NCBI RefSeq assembly: GCF_021869765.1
Contig: NZ_CP084580.1
Span: 4,836,001-4,900,000 of the forward strand
Reading direction: 5' to 3'
Source of the DNA: Chryseobacterium sp. MEBOG06
Lineage (GTDB): Bacteria; Bacteroidota; Bacteroidia; Flavobacteriales; Weeksellaceae
Length of the DNA: 64,000 nt
The notes under the pieces: generated by a model
Seen by the model: the letters and a program-made list of their open reading frames with translations, nothing else
Told to the model about the DNA's origin: nothing
Databases searched by the model: none
Program-made: the position numbers and the translations under genes
Part shown: positions 24,672 through 34,652 of the stretch, piece after piece
How the letters are laid out: each line of letters opens with the position of its first letter
Numbering within the stretch: position 1 is the stretch's first letter

Positions 24672-25451
24672 CTAATAGGTTTTATTATTTGAATCAATAT
24701 AATAGTAGTTACTGCCATCTTTTGTCACTTCAAACATCTTTCCCAATTTCCAGCTGAAGTTTCTTTTTATATTGGCATATTCAAAAGGAATTACAATCTT
24801 ATTATTGACATCAATAACTCCAAACCTGTCGTTATTGGAAGCTACAATCATTGGGTCGGCAACATCATCTCCTTCCATAATGTAAAGATACTGATACTGG
24901 GGGTAGATCTTAAACTGTCTGTAATCTGCTGCATTGACAAATTTTGATTTTTCTATAATTCCATAAAACCCATTCAGAATATAAGCCTGAAAGAGCTGTT
25001 GTTTATATTCTTCAAACTTGCACTTTCCAAGATCAGCATCTTTGAACTGATAAACCCTTTTTCCTGTCTGATCAATACGATAGGAAATCATATTTTTCTC
25101 TACTGTCGCATAATTATTACTTCCAAATTTCCGAACTTTCTCGTTGGGAGAGTTCTGAAGATTACAATCTTCATAAAAAAAGACAGCGATATGATACTCC
25201 GGCTGAATAATAAACTTCCCATTTTGATTAACGTATCCAAAATCACTCCCTTTCTTTTTGGGAATCAGAACCGGAAGGTTTTTATTGATAACCACGAGAT
25301 CAGGATTAGGCTTAGTTGCCTGTATTGCTTTTTTCATCGGGGTTTTGGTTACATTTTTCACTTGTATTTTCTTCCCAGATTTATTCTGTGAGAAAACAAA
25401 AACCGAAATAAAAATGCATAAAAAATTCAGGATATTTTTCATATTCATCAT
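24672..25451 (-). CDS. Secreted WG-repeat-like protein
   Basis: The 259-residue protein has a signal peptide (MKNILNFLCIFISVFVFSQ from the third ATG) and WG-type beta repeats of the FGYVNQNGKFIIQPEY kind: residues about 70-86, and RFGVIDVNNKIVIPFEYANI near 205-225. Between them the repeats are degenerate. WG-repeat proteins are common in Bacteroidota; the role is unknown. Two ATGs lie next to each other at 25451 and 25448 with a third at 25442. It is divergent from acnB, with 299 bases between; in that gap I see no further gene and no confident promoter. Confidence 0.78.
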   Translation of the reverse strand: MMNMKNILNFLCIFISVFVFSQNKSGKKIQVKNVTKTPMKKAIQATKPNPDLVVINKNLPVLIPKKKGSDFGYVNQNGKFIIQPEYHIAVFFYEDCNLQNSPNEKVRKFGSNNYATVEKNMISYRIDQTGKRVYQFKDADLGKCKFEEYKQQLFQAYILNGFYGIIEKSKFVNAADYRQFKIYPQYQYLYIMEGDDVADPMIVASNNDRFGVIDVNNKIVIPFEYANIKRNFSWKLGKMFEVTKDGSNYYYIDSNNKTY

Positions 25452-25750
25452 ATGTTCGCAAAATTACGGCCAAAAATAGAAATTATCAAATTCATATTTA
25501 TAAAGAATCTAAATAATTTCATTCCCATAAAATAGTAAAATTTCGTAATTTTGGGCAACATTTTGAATTGTTTAATAATTTTAAAACTTTTAAAAAAAGT
25601 GTAGATTATACTGACTTTAGTCCGGTTCATGTTGCCTATTAAAATGCGAGAACTCAAAATGTTATTAACTGTATTTTATACAGACCGGTAAAGAAGTCAT
25701 AATACGATCAAATATTTTTAGTCTACCTTTAATATTGAAAGACTTCTATT

Positions 25751-28534
25751 ATGAATATTTATAAGGATTACATCAAAGAAATTGAAGAAAGAAAAAACCA
25801 GGGGCTTAATCCGAAGCCTATCGATGGTTCTGAATTACTAAGCGAAATCATTACGCAAATTAAAGATTCAGGTAATGAACATCGAGCAGACTCTCTTAAC
25901 TTTTTTATTTATAACACGCTGCCGGGAACGACAAGTGCTGCCGGGGTAAAAGCTAAATTTTTAAAGGAGATCATCCTTGGTGAATCCTTGGTAGAAGAAA
26001 TCACTCCGGCTTATGCATTTGAGTTATTATCTCACATGAAAGGAGGACCTTCCATTGATGTATTGCTGGATCTTGCATTAGGTAACGATCCTGCTGTTGC
26101 TAAAGAAGCAGCAAACGTTCTTAAGACACAGGTTTTCCTTTATGACGCTGATACAAATCGTCTGAAAGAAGCATTTGAAAGCGGTAATGAAATCGCAAAA
26201 GAAATTGTTGAAAGTTATGCACAGGCTGAGTTTTTCACTAAACTGCCGGAAGTTGCTGAAGAAATAAAAGTAGTTACTTATATCGCCGGTGAAGGAGACA
26301 TTTCTACGGATTTACTTTCTCCCGGTAACCAAGCTCACTCAAGATCTGACCGTGAACTTCACGGCAAATGTATGATCACTCCTCAGGCGCAGGAAGAAAT
26401 CAAAGCTTTACAGGCGCAGCATCCAGATGCAAGCGTAATGCTTATTGCTGAAAAAGGAACGATGGGTGTAGGTTCATCAAGAATGTCAGGAGTAAATAAT
26501 GTGGCTCTTTGGACCGGTAAACAAGCTAGTCCATATGTACCATTCGTAAATATTGCTCCAATTGTTGGAGGTACAAACGGTATTTCTCCAATCTTCCTTA
26601 CTACAGTTGACGTTACCGGAGGTATCGGTATTGATCTTAAAAACTGGGTGAAGAAACTGGATGAAAACGGAAACGCTGTTCGTAATGAAAATGGAGATGT
26701 AGTTCTTGAAGAAGCTTATTCAGTAGCAACAGGAACTGTATTAACCATTAATACAAAAACACAGAAATTATATAACGGCGATAAGGAATTAATTGACCTT
26801 GCTAAGTCTTTCACTCCTCAAAAGATGGAATTCATCAAAGCGGGAGGATCTTACGCTATCGTATTCGGTAAAAAATTACAGACATTTGCTGCTCAACTTT
26901 TAGGTATTGAAGCTCCAGCTGTCTTTGCTCCTTCAAAAGAGATTTCTCACGAAGGACAAGGTCTTACTGCAGTAGAAAAAATCTTTAACAGAAATGCTGT
27001 TGGAACAACTCCGGGGAAAGTATTACACGCCGGTTCTGATGTTCGTGTACAGGTTAATATTGTTGGTTCGCAGGATACGACAGGTCTTATGACTTCTCAG
27101 GAGCTTGAATCAATGGCTGCCACTGTGATTTCACCAGTTGTTGACGGTGCTTACCAATCAGGATGTCACACCGCTTCCGTGTGGGATAAAAAAGCGCAAG
27201 CTAATATTCCTAAACTAATGAAGTTTATGAACGAATTCGGTCTGATCACAGCTCGTGACCCTAAAGGGGAATATCATGCTATGACTGACGTAATTCACAA
27301 AGTTCTTAATGATATTACTGTAGACGAGTGGGCGATCATCATTGGTGGTGACTCACACACAAGAATGTCAAAAGGAGTTGCTTTTGGAGCTGACTCAGGA
27401 ACAGTGGCCCTTGCATTAGCTACGGGTGAAGCATCTATGCCAATTCCTGAATCTGTAAAAGTAACTTTCAAAGGAAACATGAAAGAACACATGGATTTCC
27501 GTGATGTTGTTCATGCTACTCAGGCTCAGATGTTGAAGCAATTTGGAGGGGAGAACGTATTTCAGGGAAGAATCATTGAGGTTCACATCGGAACACTTCC
27601 TGCTGACCAGGCATTTACATTTACAGACTGGACTGCTGAAATGAAGGCAAAAGCTTCTATCAACATTTCTGAAGATAATACTTTGATCGAATCACTGGAG
27701 ATCGCAAAAAGCAGAATCCAGATTATGATCGACAAAGGTATGGATAACAAAAACCAGGTTCTTCAAGGCTTGATCGACAAAGCTGATAAGAGAATTACAG
27801 AAATCAGATCAGGTGAAAAACCTGCTTTGACTCCGGATTCAAATGCTAAATATTATGCTGAAGTAGTTGTAGATCTTGACATCATCGTAGAACCTATGAT
27901 TGCTGATCCGGATGTAAACAATGAAGACGTTTCTAAGAGATATACTCACGATACTATCAGAGATCTTTCTTATTATGGTGGTGAGAAAAAAGTAGATCTT
28001 GGTTTCGTAGGATCTTGTATGGTTCACAAAGGAGACCTTAAGATTGTTTCACAAATGCTTAAAAACCTTGAAAAGCAACAAGGAAAAGTAGAATTCAATG
28101 CTCCTCTTGTAGTAGCAGCACCTACCTATAACATCATTGATGAATTAAAGGCAGAGGGAGACTGGGAAGTATTAGAGAAATATTCAGCTTTTGAATTTGA
28201 TGACAATACTCCAAAAGGAGAGGCTCGCGTTGAATATAAAAATGTAATGTATCTTGAGCGTCCTGGCTGTAACCTTTGTATGGGTAACCAGGAAAAAGCT
28301 GCTAAAGGAGATACAGTGCTGGCAACTTCTACCCGTCTTTTCCAGGGAAGAGTGGTTGAAGATTCTGAACGTAAGAAAGGAGAATCTCTGCTTGCCTCTA
28401 CGCCAGTAGTTGTTTTATCTGCTATTATCGGAAGAATTCCTAGCATAGATGAGTATAAAGCTGCCGTTGAAGGTATTGACCTGACCACTTTTGTACCTTC
28501 TATTAAGGAATTAACAAGTACAAGCGCTCACTAA
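25751..28534 (+). CDS. acnB: Aconitate hydratase 2 / 2-methylisocitrate dehydratase
   Basis: Interconverts citrate and isocitrate; the AcnB type also handles 2-methylisocitrate. The 927-residue protein has the AcnB-only N-terminal HEAT-like domain (SADSLNFFIYNTLPGTTSAAG-type region near 48-68), then the swivelling and aconitase domains. The 4Fe-4S ligands are C756 (GSCMVHKG), C840 and C843 (GCNLCMGNQ). It is slightly longer than E. coli AcnB (865). It is followed by a terminator and then by a second aconitase of the other class. Confidence 0.96.
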   Translation: MNIYKDYIKEIEERKNQGLNPKPIDGSELLSEIITQIKDSGNEHRADSLNFFIYNTLPGTTSAAGVKAKFLKEIILGESLVEEITPAYAFELLSHMKGGPSIDVLLDLALGNDPAVAKEAANVLKTQVFLYDADTNRLKEAFESGNEIAKEIVESYAQAEFFTKLPEVAEEIKVVTYIAGEGDISTDLLSPGNQAHSRSDRELHGKCMITPQAQEEIKALQAQHPDASVMLIAEKGTMGVGSSRMSGVNNVALWTGKQASPYVPFVNIAPIVGGTNGISPIFLTTVDVTGGIGIDLKNWVKKLDENGNAVRNENGDVVLEEAYSVATGTVLTINTKTQKLYNGDKELIDLAKSFTPQKMEFIKAGGSYAIVFGKKLQTFAAQLLGIEAPAVFAPSKEISHEGQGLTAVEKIFNRNAVGTTPGKVLHAGSDVRVQVNIVGSQDTTGLMTSQELESMAATVISPVVDGAYQSGCHTASVWDKKAQANIPKLMKFMNEFGLITARDPKGEYHAMTDVIHKVLNDITVDEWAIIIGGDSHTRMSKGVAFGADSGTVALALATGEASMPIPESVKVTFKGNMKEHMDFRDVVHATQAQMLKQFGGENVFQGRIIEVHIGTLPADQAFTFTDWTAEMKAKASINISEDNTLIESLEIAKSRIQIMIDKGMDNKNQVLQGLIDKADKRITEIRSGEKPALTPDSNAKYYAEVVVDLDIIVEPMIADPDVNNEDVSKRYTHDTIRDLSYYGGEKKVDLGFVGSCMVHKGDLKIVSQMLKNLEKQQGKVEFNAPLVVAAPTYNIIDELKAEGDWEVLEKYSAFEFDDNTPKGEARVEYKNVMYLERPGCNLCMGNQEKAAKGDTVLATSTRLFQGRVVEDSERKKGESLLASTPVVVLSAIIGRIPSIDEYKAAVEGIDLTTFVPSIKELTSTSAH

Positions 28535-28575
28535 GGGAATTAAAAAATAAGTCGTAAGACTATTAAACACTATAG

Positions 28576-28624
28576 AAATGGAAGATTTTGGTCCTTTAGG
28601 ATTTAAAATCTTCCATTTTTTTTG
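28576..28624 (+). terminator. Rho-independent terminator of acnB
   Basis: AAATGGAAGATTTT (28576-28589) pairs perfectly over 14 bases with AAAATCTTCCATTT (28605-28618), followed by T-rich DNA. The 15-base loop is larger than usual. The rest of the 319-base gap to the next gene (28625-28853) is A/T-rich and shows no gene. Confidence 0.85.
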
Positions 28625-28853
28625 TTTAGAATGCTTCTATTTTATGATAAATACGTTTTTTTTTCGACAAAATCCACAAAATAGAATCTATTTTTTCTTA
28701 AATTGAAAGTTATAAAATCTCTTGATTTAATAGTCAAAATCATCCCTATTTATGGATTATAGGAACGTTTTTTGATGTATAAAAAAAATGATTATTCTTT
28801 TTCTACATAAGAGAAAAAGACATTAACGGAAAAAGAACTAAACTAAATAAAAT

Positions 28854-31121
28854 ATGACTTTTGATATTGATATGATCAAAAAAGTGTACGAGCGCTACCC
28901 TGATAGAATTGCTGCGGCAAGACAAATCGTGGGAAAACAGCTTACACTTTCAGAAAAAATCCTTTATACCCACCTTTGGGAAGGGAATGCTACACAAGCC
29001 TATGAAAGAGGAAATTCTTATGTAGACTTTGCTCCGGACAGAGTAGCAATGCAGGATGCAACTGCGCAGATGGCGCTGCTTCAATTCATGCAGGCAGGAA
29101 AAACAAAAGTGGCTGTACCTTCAACGGCCCACGCCGATCACCTGATCCAGGCAAAAGTAGGCGCAGACAAAGATTTACAGGAAGGTATCAACAAAAACTC
29201 TGAGGTATTCAACTTCTTAAGTTCCGTATGTGATAAATACGGAATCGGATTCTGGAAGCCGGGAGCTGGTATTATTCACCAGGTTGTATTGGAAAATTAT
29301 GCATTTCCCGGAGGAATGATGATTGGAACAGACTCACACACAGTAAATGCAGGCGGACTTGGAATGGTGGCTATTGGTGTAGGAGGTGCTGACGCAGTGG
29401 ATGTAATGGCAGGAATGGCATGGGAACTAAAAATGCCCAAACTTATCGGTGTAAAATTAACCGGTAGAATGAACGGATGGACTTCTGCTAAGGATGTTAT
29501 CTTAAAGGTAGCAGGAATTCTTACTGTAAAAGGAGGTACAGGATGCATCGTAGAATACTTTGGAGAAGGAGCGGAATCTCTTTCTGCAACAGGTAAAGGT
29601 ACGATCTGTAATATGGGTGCCGAAATTGGAGCTACAACTTCTACTTTCGGATATGATGATTCCATGAGAAGATATCTGGCTGCTACAGGAAGACAGGATG
29701 TAGTGGATGCAGCTGATAAAATAGCAGAACATTTAACAGGTGATGCTGAAGTATATGCCAATCCAGGACAGTATTTCGATCAATTAATCGAAATTAACCT
29801 TTCTGAATTGACTCCTCACTTAAACGGACCTTTCACTCCGGACTTAGCAACTCCGGTTGCTGAATTCAAAGCCAAAGCGGAAGCAAACGGATGGCCTCTG
29901 GAGGTTGAATGGGCGCTTATTGGTTCTTGTACCAACTCTTCTTATGAAGATTTGTCCAGAGCGGCTTCTATTGTAGAAGATGCGGTTGCCAAAGGAGTAA
30001 AACCTAAAGCAATTTTAGGGATTAACCCAGGTTCTGAGCAGGTAAAATTCACAGCGGAAAGAGACGGTTTCTTAGATTCTTTCAGAAAATTTGAAAACGC
30101 AAGAATCTTTACCAATGCTTGTGGGCCATGTATCGGACAATGGGACAGAGAAGGAGCCGAAAAAGGAGAAAAAAACTCTATTATTCACTCTTTTAACAGG
30201 AACTTTGCAAAAAGAGCTGACGGTAACCCGAATACTCATGCATTCGTAGCTTCACCGGAAATGGTAGCAGCTGTTGCAATTTCAGGTAGATTAGATTTTA
30301 ATCCTATTACAGATACATTAACTAATGAAGCTGGTGAACAGGTAAAACTTGACGAGCCTAAAGGTTCTGAACTTCCTGCAAGAGGTTTCGCGGTAGATGA
30401 TAACGGATATCAGGCACCTTCAGCAGATGGATCTGGTATTGTAGTTAACGTAAGCCCTACTTCAGACAGACTTCAGTTACTGGAAGAATTCCCTGCTTGG
30501 GATGGTAAAAATATTAAAGGAGCTAAAGTATTGATCAAAGCTTTCGGAAAATGTACAACTGACCACATCTCTATGGCTGGACCATGGCTGAAATACAGAG
30601 GTCACCTTGACAATATTTCAAACAACATGCTGATTGGAGCAGTAAATGCTTACAATATGGAAACCAATAAGGTTAAAAATGAATTAACCGGTGAATACGG
30701 TGAAGTTCCGGCTGTACAAAGAGCTTACAAGGCTGCAGGAGTTCCAACAATCGTTGTGGGAGACCAAAACTACGGCGAAGGTTCTTCAAGAGAACATGCT
30801 GCTATGGAGCCTAGGCATCTTGGTGTGAAAGCGGTACTGGTAAAATCATTTGCCAGAATCCACGAAACAAACCTTAAAAAACAAGGGATGCTGGGAATCA
30901 CTTTCGCTAATGAAGCAGATTATGACAAAATCCAGGAAGATGACACTGTCAACTTCTTAGATCTTGATCAGTTTGCTCCGGGCAAACAGCTGGCTTTAGA
31001 ATTTATTCACGCAGACGGAACCAAAGATATCGTCATGGCAAATCACACTTACAATGACCAGCAGATTGACTGGTTCAAGGCTGGTTCTGCTCTGAACTTA
31101 ATTAAGCAACAGGAAAAATAA
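28854..31121 (+). CDS. Aconitate hydratase (mitochondrial/AcnA-like class)
   Basis: Second aconitase, 755 residues, of the class that lacks the HEAT domain and resembles mitochondrial aconitase rather than E. coli AcnB. 4Fe-4S ligands are C359 (IGSCTNSSYED), C423 and C426 (ACGPCIGQWDR). GTDSHTVNAGGLGM and the C-terminal swivel motif DQNYGEGSSREHAAMEPRHL are intact. Both aconitases appear functional. It has its own terminator, so it is probably transcribed separately from acnB. Confidence 0.95.
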   Translation: MTFDIDMIKKVYERYPDRIAAARQIVGKQLTLSEKILYTHLWEGNATQAYERGNSYVDFAPDRVAMQDATAQMALLQFMQAGKTKVAVPSTAHADHLIQAKVGADKDLQEGINKNSEVFNFLSSVCDKYGIGFWKPGAGIIHQVVLENYAFPGGMMIGTDSHTVNAGGLGMVAIGVGGADAVDVMAGMAWELKMPKLIGVKLTGRMNGWTSAKDVILKVAGILTVKGGTGCIVEYFGEGAESLSATGKGTICNMGAEIGATTSTFGYDDSMRRYLAATGRQDVVDAADKIAEHLTGDAEVYANPGQYFDQLIEINLSELTPHLNGPFTPDLATPVAEFKAKAEANGWPLEVEWALIGSCTNSSYEDLSRAASIVEDAVAKGVKPKAILGINPGSEQVKFTAERDGFLDSFRKFENARIFTNACGPCIGQWDREGAEKGEKNSIIHSFNRNFAKRADGNPNTHAFVASPEMVAAVAISGRLDFNPITDTLTNEAGEQVKLDEPKGSELPARGFAVDDNGYQAPSADGSGIVVNVSPTSDRLQLLEEFPAWDGKNIKGAKVLIKAFGKCTTDHISMAGPWLKYRGHLDNISNNMLIGAVNAYNMETNKVKNELTGEYGEVPAVQRAYKAAGVPTIVVGDQNYGEGSSREHAAMEPRHLGVKAVLVKSFARIHETNLKKQGMLGITFANEADYDKIQEDDTVNFLDLDQFAPGKQLALEFIHADGTKDIVMANHTYNDQQIDWFKAGSALNLIKQQEK

Positions 31122-31145
31122 AATTAATTTGTTAGATTGATTAAT

Positions 31146-31184
31146 AGAAAGACGGCTTCACCAGAAGTCGTCTTTCTTTATTTT
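31146..31184 (+). terminator. Rho-independent terminator of the second aconitase gene
   Basis: AGAAAGACGGCTT (31146-31158) pairs with AAGTCGTCTTTCT (31165-31177) with one wobble, then a T-rich stretch. It starts 25 bases after the stop. Confidence 0.9.
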
Positions 31185-31601
31185 AACCTGCTCAAATGTT
31201 TGCTCTATAACTACCTCTTACCGGAATCTCACGTTCATCAACCCGGTCGTCAAAAACTTGTCCGTCAGCTAAGCCCGGCGTTAAAAAAGTATGGATCAAT
31301 TCCTGATCAATTAATATCGAAATTTCCTCCTTCATCAGTATGAGATGAAGATAATAATCTGATGTATTTTTATAAAAACGAAATAAACCCAAATTTTCAC
31401 CTAACTATCAATCAGTTAAATAAGCAACCCATTACGTATACATTCGGAAACCCATTAATTTAACTTTATCGGGAACTATTTTTTCCTCTATCAATATATA
31501 ATGAATTTATTCTTCTACAGACAAAATTGTAATTTATACAATAGAATTGTTGTAACAAATTATATTTTTTAGCGTCTAACCCAATAGTAGTAAAAAACAT
31601 T
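31185..31601. other. Long intergenic region with a possible gene remnant
   Basis: This 417-base gap has no convincing gene. A minus-strand frame at 31192-31335 (ATG start, 47 codons, beginning MKEEISILIDQELIHT) has balanced amino-acid content and locally higher G+C than its surroundings, but matches no family I know. The remaining 31393-31601 is A/T-rich and should hold the promoter of the downstream receptor gene, which I could not pinpoint. Confidence 0.4.
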
Positions 31602-33824
31602 ATGAAAAAAACTATATTCGCTTTATCACTCTTAAGTTTTGTTTTTGCCTTTTCACAGGAAAAAGATAATAATACATCTAAAGAGAAACAGATAGAAGGT
31701 GTTGTGATCACCAAAACTAAAAAAGCCGTTGAACAGAAAGCAGACCGAACTATTTTCGACTTTTCAGAGCAGCCTCAACTGAACAACGGAAATGTACTGG
31801 AAGGAATTAAAAAGCTTCCGGGGCTTGTAGCCACAGACATCGCAGGAATGATGTATCAGGGGAAAATGCTGGATGTTTATCTTAACGGAAGACCTTTAAA
31901 TATTACTTCGAACGAGCTAAACTCTTTTCTGGAAGGAATGCCAGCCAACTCTGTAGAGAGGATTGAAGTGGTTACCCAGCCAGGTGCTGAATTTCCAGCA
32001 ACTTCCGGAGGGGCCATCATGAACATCATTACGAATAAAAATGCCAATAAATACTTAACAGCTACTTATTCTGGAAATTATTCTTTCTCGAATTATGATA
32101 AGTATAGAAACAGGACAACCAACTCCCTTAATTTAAATGCAAGAAATAAGTTTTTCGGATGGCAGCTGAACGTGGGGCAAAATTACCGTGAAGGAATGTT
32201 GAATACACAACAGGACAATATTTTAAATGGTAATACGGATCGATTTTCCCGCGGATATTTTGCAAAATCAGGATTATCATTTGATTTAGGACAAGATAAA
32301 TTACTCCTTAACTACGATATTTATCACAATAATAATGATAACTATACTCTGAGTCATGGTATTGGTGACAAAACACCGGATAAAAGCCCTCAGGGATTTT
32401 ACTATAGGGATTATGAGTTTAACACCTCAGATATTGCTCACACGAATACGGTAAGACAGGAAGCTGTAGTAACGTATCAGAAACGTTTCTTTGATAAATC
32501 TCAAAAACTGGATTTCCAGTTCGGATATACAAAGGCTTATACAAAGTTTGGGCAGGATAATGTATTTTTTGACAAAACTTTTGAAAAGCCAGAGGAAAAA
32601 CTGCCAAGAGCCGTTCTCGGAAATACAGTGAATAACAATTCTGATATGAGGGTTGCTAATTTTAAGATCGATTATTCGCAGCCAATCAAACTTCTTGATG
32701 GTGGCAAAGTAAGCGCGGGAGGATTATACGAAAGACAGGATTTTGATACGGAAAGTTTTGGGCTTACCAATTTGAATTATCACAGACAAACAGCTTCTAC
32801 TTATTTAGAATTTCAGGCTAAATTAAAAAAGTTTGATTTTACATTGGGAGCAAGAGCGGAAAACTATGATATCTATGGAATTACAAGAAAGGATAGTCTG
32901 GGAACGATTATACAGAAAGATCTGACTCCTTTTAAGAAATTTAAACTTTTCCCCAATGCCAGCGTACAGTACAACCTGATGAATCAGGTGAATATTTCTG
33001 CGAATTATAACAAAAAGATAAGCTTACCAAGTATTTCAGCTCTTAACCCCAATAATACAACCTTTGCAGGACCGAATACGCAGATCAATGGTAACCCAAA
33101 TCTTCAGCCTACTATTTTTGATAATTATGAGCTGAAAATTTCTGCTTTTGATTATGCTTTTATTGGATATAGTGTAAGCTCGGCGAATAACCAGGTCGCA
33201 CAGATCATTAGAAAAGACGGTAGAAATCTTTATAATGAACAGGTGAATATCTCAAATATGAAAATTCATAACTTCAATGTTGGACTTCCTGTTCCGTTTT
33301 TAATTTTCAGTAAGTCAATAGGGGAAATCATGAAGTCTAACTTCAATCCTGACAAAATGAATTTCATGTATATCTACGCAGGATATCAAAAGCATGAAAT
33401 TGATAACCTCAACAACAAGGGGTTCTGGATTTTCAATATAATGACCCAGCTGCTTCTTCCAAAAGATATCAAACTGACAGCCAACTATAGCTATCTGACT
33501 CCTAAAGCAGGCTATTTTTACTTTACAGCGGAAAAACCTTTTAACAATAATGTAGATATTACATTAACGAAGAAGTTTATGAATAACCGTCTGACTGTAT
33601 CTGTTTTTGCAAATGATATTTTCAACGGACAGGTGATGCAGGTACGTTCTAATCCTCCTTTGGGCGAGAGTGTAATGCTTAGAACCAAATATGATTCAAG
33701 AAACTTTGGGGTTTCAATCAATTACAAAATTCCTACGAAGAATAAACTGGCTAAGGAAGATGCAAATATTCTTAACAGTACTAAGAAAGAGGATAACGGA
33801 GGTGTAATGCAGCAAGGACAATAA
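31602..33824 (+). CDS. TonB-dependent receptor family protein (OMP_b-brl_3 barrel)
   Basis: The 740-residue protein starts with a signal peptide (MKKTIFALSLLSFVFAFSQ) and a TonB-box-like stretch (IEGVVITKTKK), then a plug domain (about 45-150: VLEGIKKLPGLVATDIAGMM; VERIEVVTQPGAEFPATSGG). The barrel has the pattern of the OMP_b-brl_3 family (YNLMNQVNISANYNKKISLP, SISALNP). The usual carboxypeptidase-D-like N-terminal domain is absent or reduced. Substrate unknown. The C-terminal 25 residues are hydrophilic (KEDANILNSTKKEDNGGVMQ), past the barrel. Confidence 0.9.
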   Translation: MKKTIFALSLLSFVFAFSQEKDNNTSKEKQIEGVVITKTKKAVEQKADRTIFDFSEQPQLNNGNVLEGIKKLPGLVATDIAGMMYQGKMLDVYLNGRPLNITSNELNSFLEGMPANSVERIEVVTQPGAEFPATSGGAIMNIITNKNANKYLTATYSGNYSFSNYDKYRNRTTNSLNLNARNKFFGWQLNVGQNYREGMLNTQQDNILNGNTDRFSRGYFAKSGLSFDLGQDKLLLNYDIYHNNNDNYTLSHGIGDKTPDKSPQGFYYRDYEFNTSDIAHTNTVRQEAVVTYQKRFFDKSQKLDFQFGYTKAYTKFGQDNVFFDKTFEKPEEKLPRAVLGNTVNNNSDMRVANFKIDYSQPIKLLDGGKVSAGGLYERQDFDTESFGLTNLNYHRQTASTYLEFQAKLKKFDFTLGARAENYDIYGITRKDSLGTIIQKDLTPFKKFKLFPNASVQYNLMNQVNISANYNKKISLPSISALNPNNTTFAGPNTQINGNPNLQPTIFDNYELKISAFDYAFIGYSVSSANNQVAQIIRKDGRNLYNEQVNISNMKIHNFNVGLPVPFLIFSKSIGEIMKSNFNPDKMNFMYIYAGYQKHEIDNLNNKGFWIFNIMTQLLLPKDIKLTANYSYLTPKAGYFYFTAEKPFNNNVDITLTKKFMNNRLTVSVFANDIFNGQVMQVRSNPPLGESVMLRTKYDSRNFGVSINYKIPTKNKLAKEDANILNSTKKEDNGGVMQQGQ

Positions 33825-33844
33825 TTTTTTTATATCAAAATAAG

Positions 33845-33879
33845 ATGAGGCAGTAATAATTTTACTGCCTCATTTTTTA
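33845..33879. terminator. Terminator between convergent OMP and thi genes
   Basis: Perfect 12-bp stem ATGAGGCAGTAA (33845-33856) with TTACTGCCTCAT (33862-33873), five-base loop, T-run after it on the plus strand and a T-rich sequence on the minus strand. It probably serves both the receptor and the thi operon. Confidence 0.88.
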
Positions 33880-33911
33880 TATGTGAGAAATTGGTTTCAT
33901 ACAAAAGATAC

Positions 33912-34622
33912 TTAAAAATCTATCGTTTGAAATCTCCAATTGAATGTATCAACAAGGGTAATCTGATTAAGGTTCACAGGAAGTTCTGTAATAATTTTCA
34001 GGGTCTGAAGTGCCATCATACTTCCTATTATTCCCGGTAATGCTCCTAAAACCCCAAGACTGTCACAATCGGGTACGTCTTCATCAAAAGGCGGATCGGG
34101 AAATATATCCCTCAGGTTTTTGCTTCCTTTATGATTGAATACCGCCAATTGTCCTGAGAATCCAAGAATACTTCCATACACTAATGTTTTTTTAAGTTTC
34201 ACACAGGTGTCATTGACTAAATATCTTGTGGAAAAATTATCTGACCCATCTACTATAATATCATACTGAGAGAGTATTTCCGCTGCATTGGCGCTATTAA
34301 TTTTTTGTTCAATTGCTACAAAATTAATCTGACGATTCAGGTTTTCTACAAAGTTTTTGGCACTTTTAACTTTTGCAGTTCCTACGCTATTTTCGGTATG
34401 TATAATCTGCCGGTTCAGGTTATGAAGTTCAACAAGATCAAAATCAGCGGCACCTAAAGTCCCGACTCCTGCAGCAGAGAGATATTGAATGATAGGGCTT
34501 CCAAGACCTCCTGCTCCTATAACAAGTACTTTTGAACCCATTATTCTCTTCTGACCTTCCAATCCTACTTCTTCAATAAATATCTGCCGGCTGTATCTTT
34601 TAAAAATATCTTCACTTGTCAT
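33912..34622 (-). CDS. thiF: ThiF/MoeB-type sulfur-carrier adenylyltransferase, without zinc cysteines
   Basis: Adenylates the C-terminal glycine of ThiS for thiazole synthesis. The 236-residue protein (ATG at 34622; the longer frame begins with TTG) has the nucleotide site GAGGLGSPIIQYLSAAGVG, the ADFDLVELHNLNRQI arginine loop and DGSDNFSTRYLVND. C186 in PDCDSLGVLG aligns with E. coli ThiF C184. The two CxxC zinc-binding pairs of ThiF/MoeB are missing: the first site reads NLRDIFPDPP, and the protein stops before the second. Last gene of the thi operon. Confidence 0.88.
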   Translation of the reverse strand: MTSEDIFKRYSRQIFIEEVGLEGQKRIMGSKVLVIGAGGLGSPIIQYLSAAGVGTLGAADFDLVELHNLNRQIIHTENSVGTAKVKSAKNFVENLNRQINFVAIEQKINSANAAEILSQYDIIVDGSDNFSTRYLVNDTCVKLKKTLVYGSILGFSGQLAVFNHKGSKNLRDIFPDPPFDEDVPDCDSLGVLGALPGIIGSMMALQTLKIITELPVNLNQITLVDTFNWRFQTIDF

Positions 34623-34652
34623 TTCACTCAATTTAAATCACAATTCTAAACG

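Noticed and set aside
24999..25391. Plus-strand 130-codon frame opposite the WG-repeat gene
   Set aside because: The opposite strand has a signal peptide and repeats; this frame is Phe/Ile-rich noise.
28700..28800. TTGA-N8-TCAA palindrome as a CRP/FNR site before the second aconitase
   Set aside because: Spacing is 8, not the 4-6 of CRP/FNR sites, and such A/T palindromes are expected by chance at this base composition.
29297..29761. Minus-strand 154-codon frame opposite the second aconitase
   Set aside because: Lies wholly within a strongly conserved enzyme gene; shadow frame.
31137..31343. Plus-strand 68-codon frame after the second aconitase gene
   Set aside because: It starts inside the aconitase terminator hairpin and has an unlikely amino-acid content; no signal of translation.
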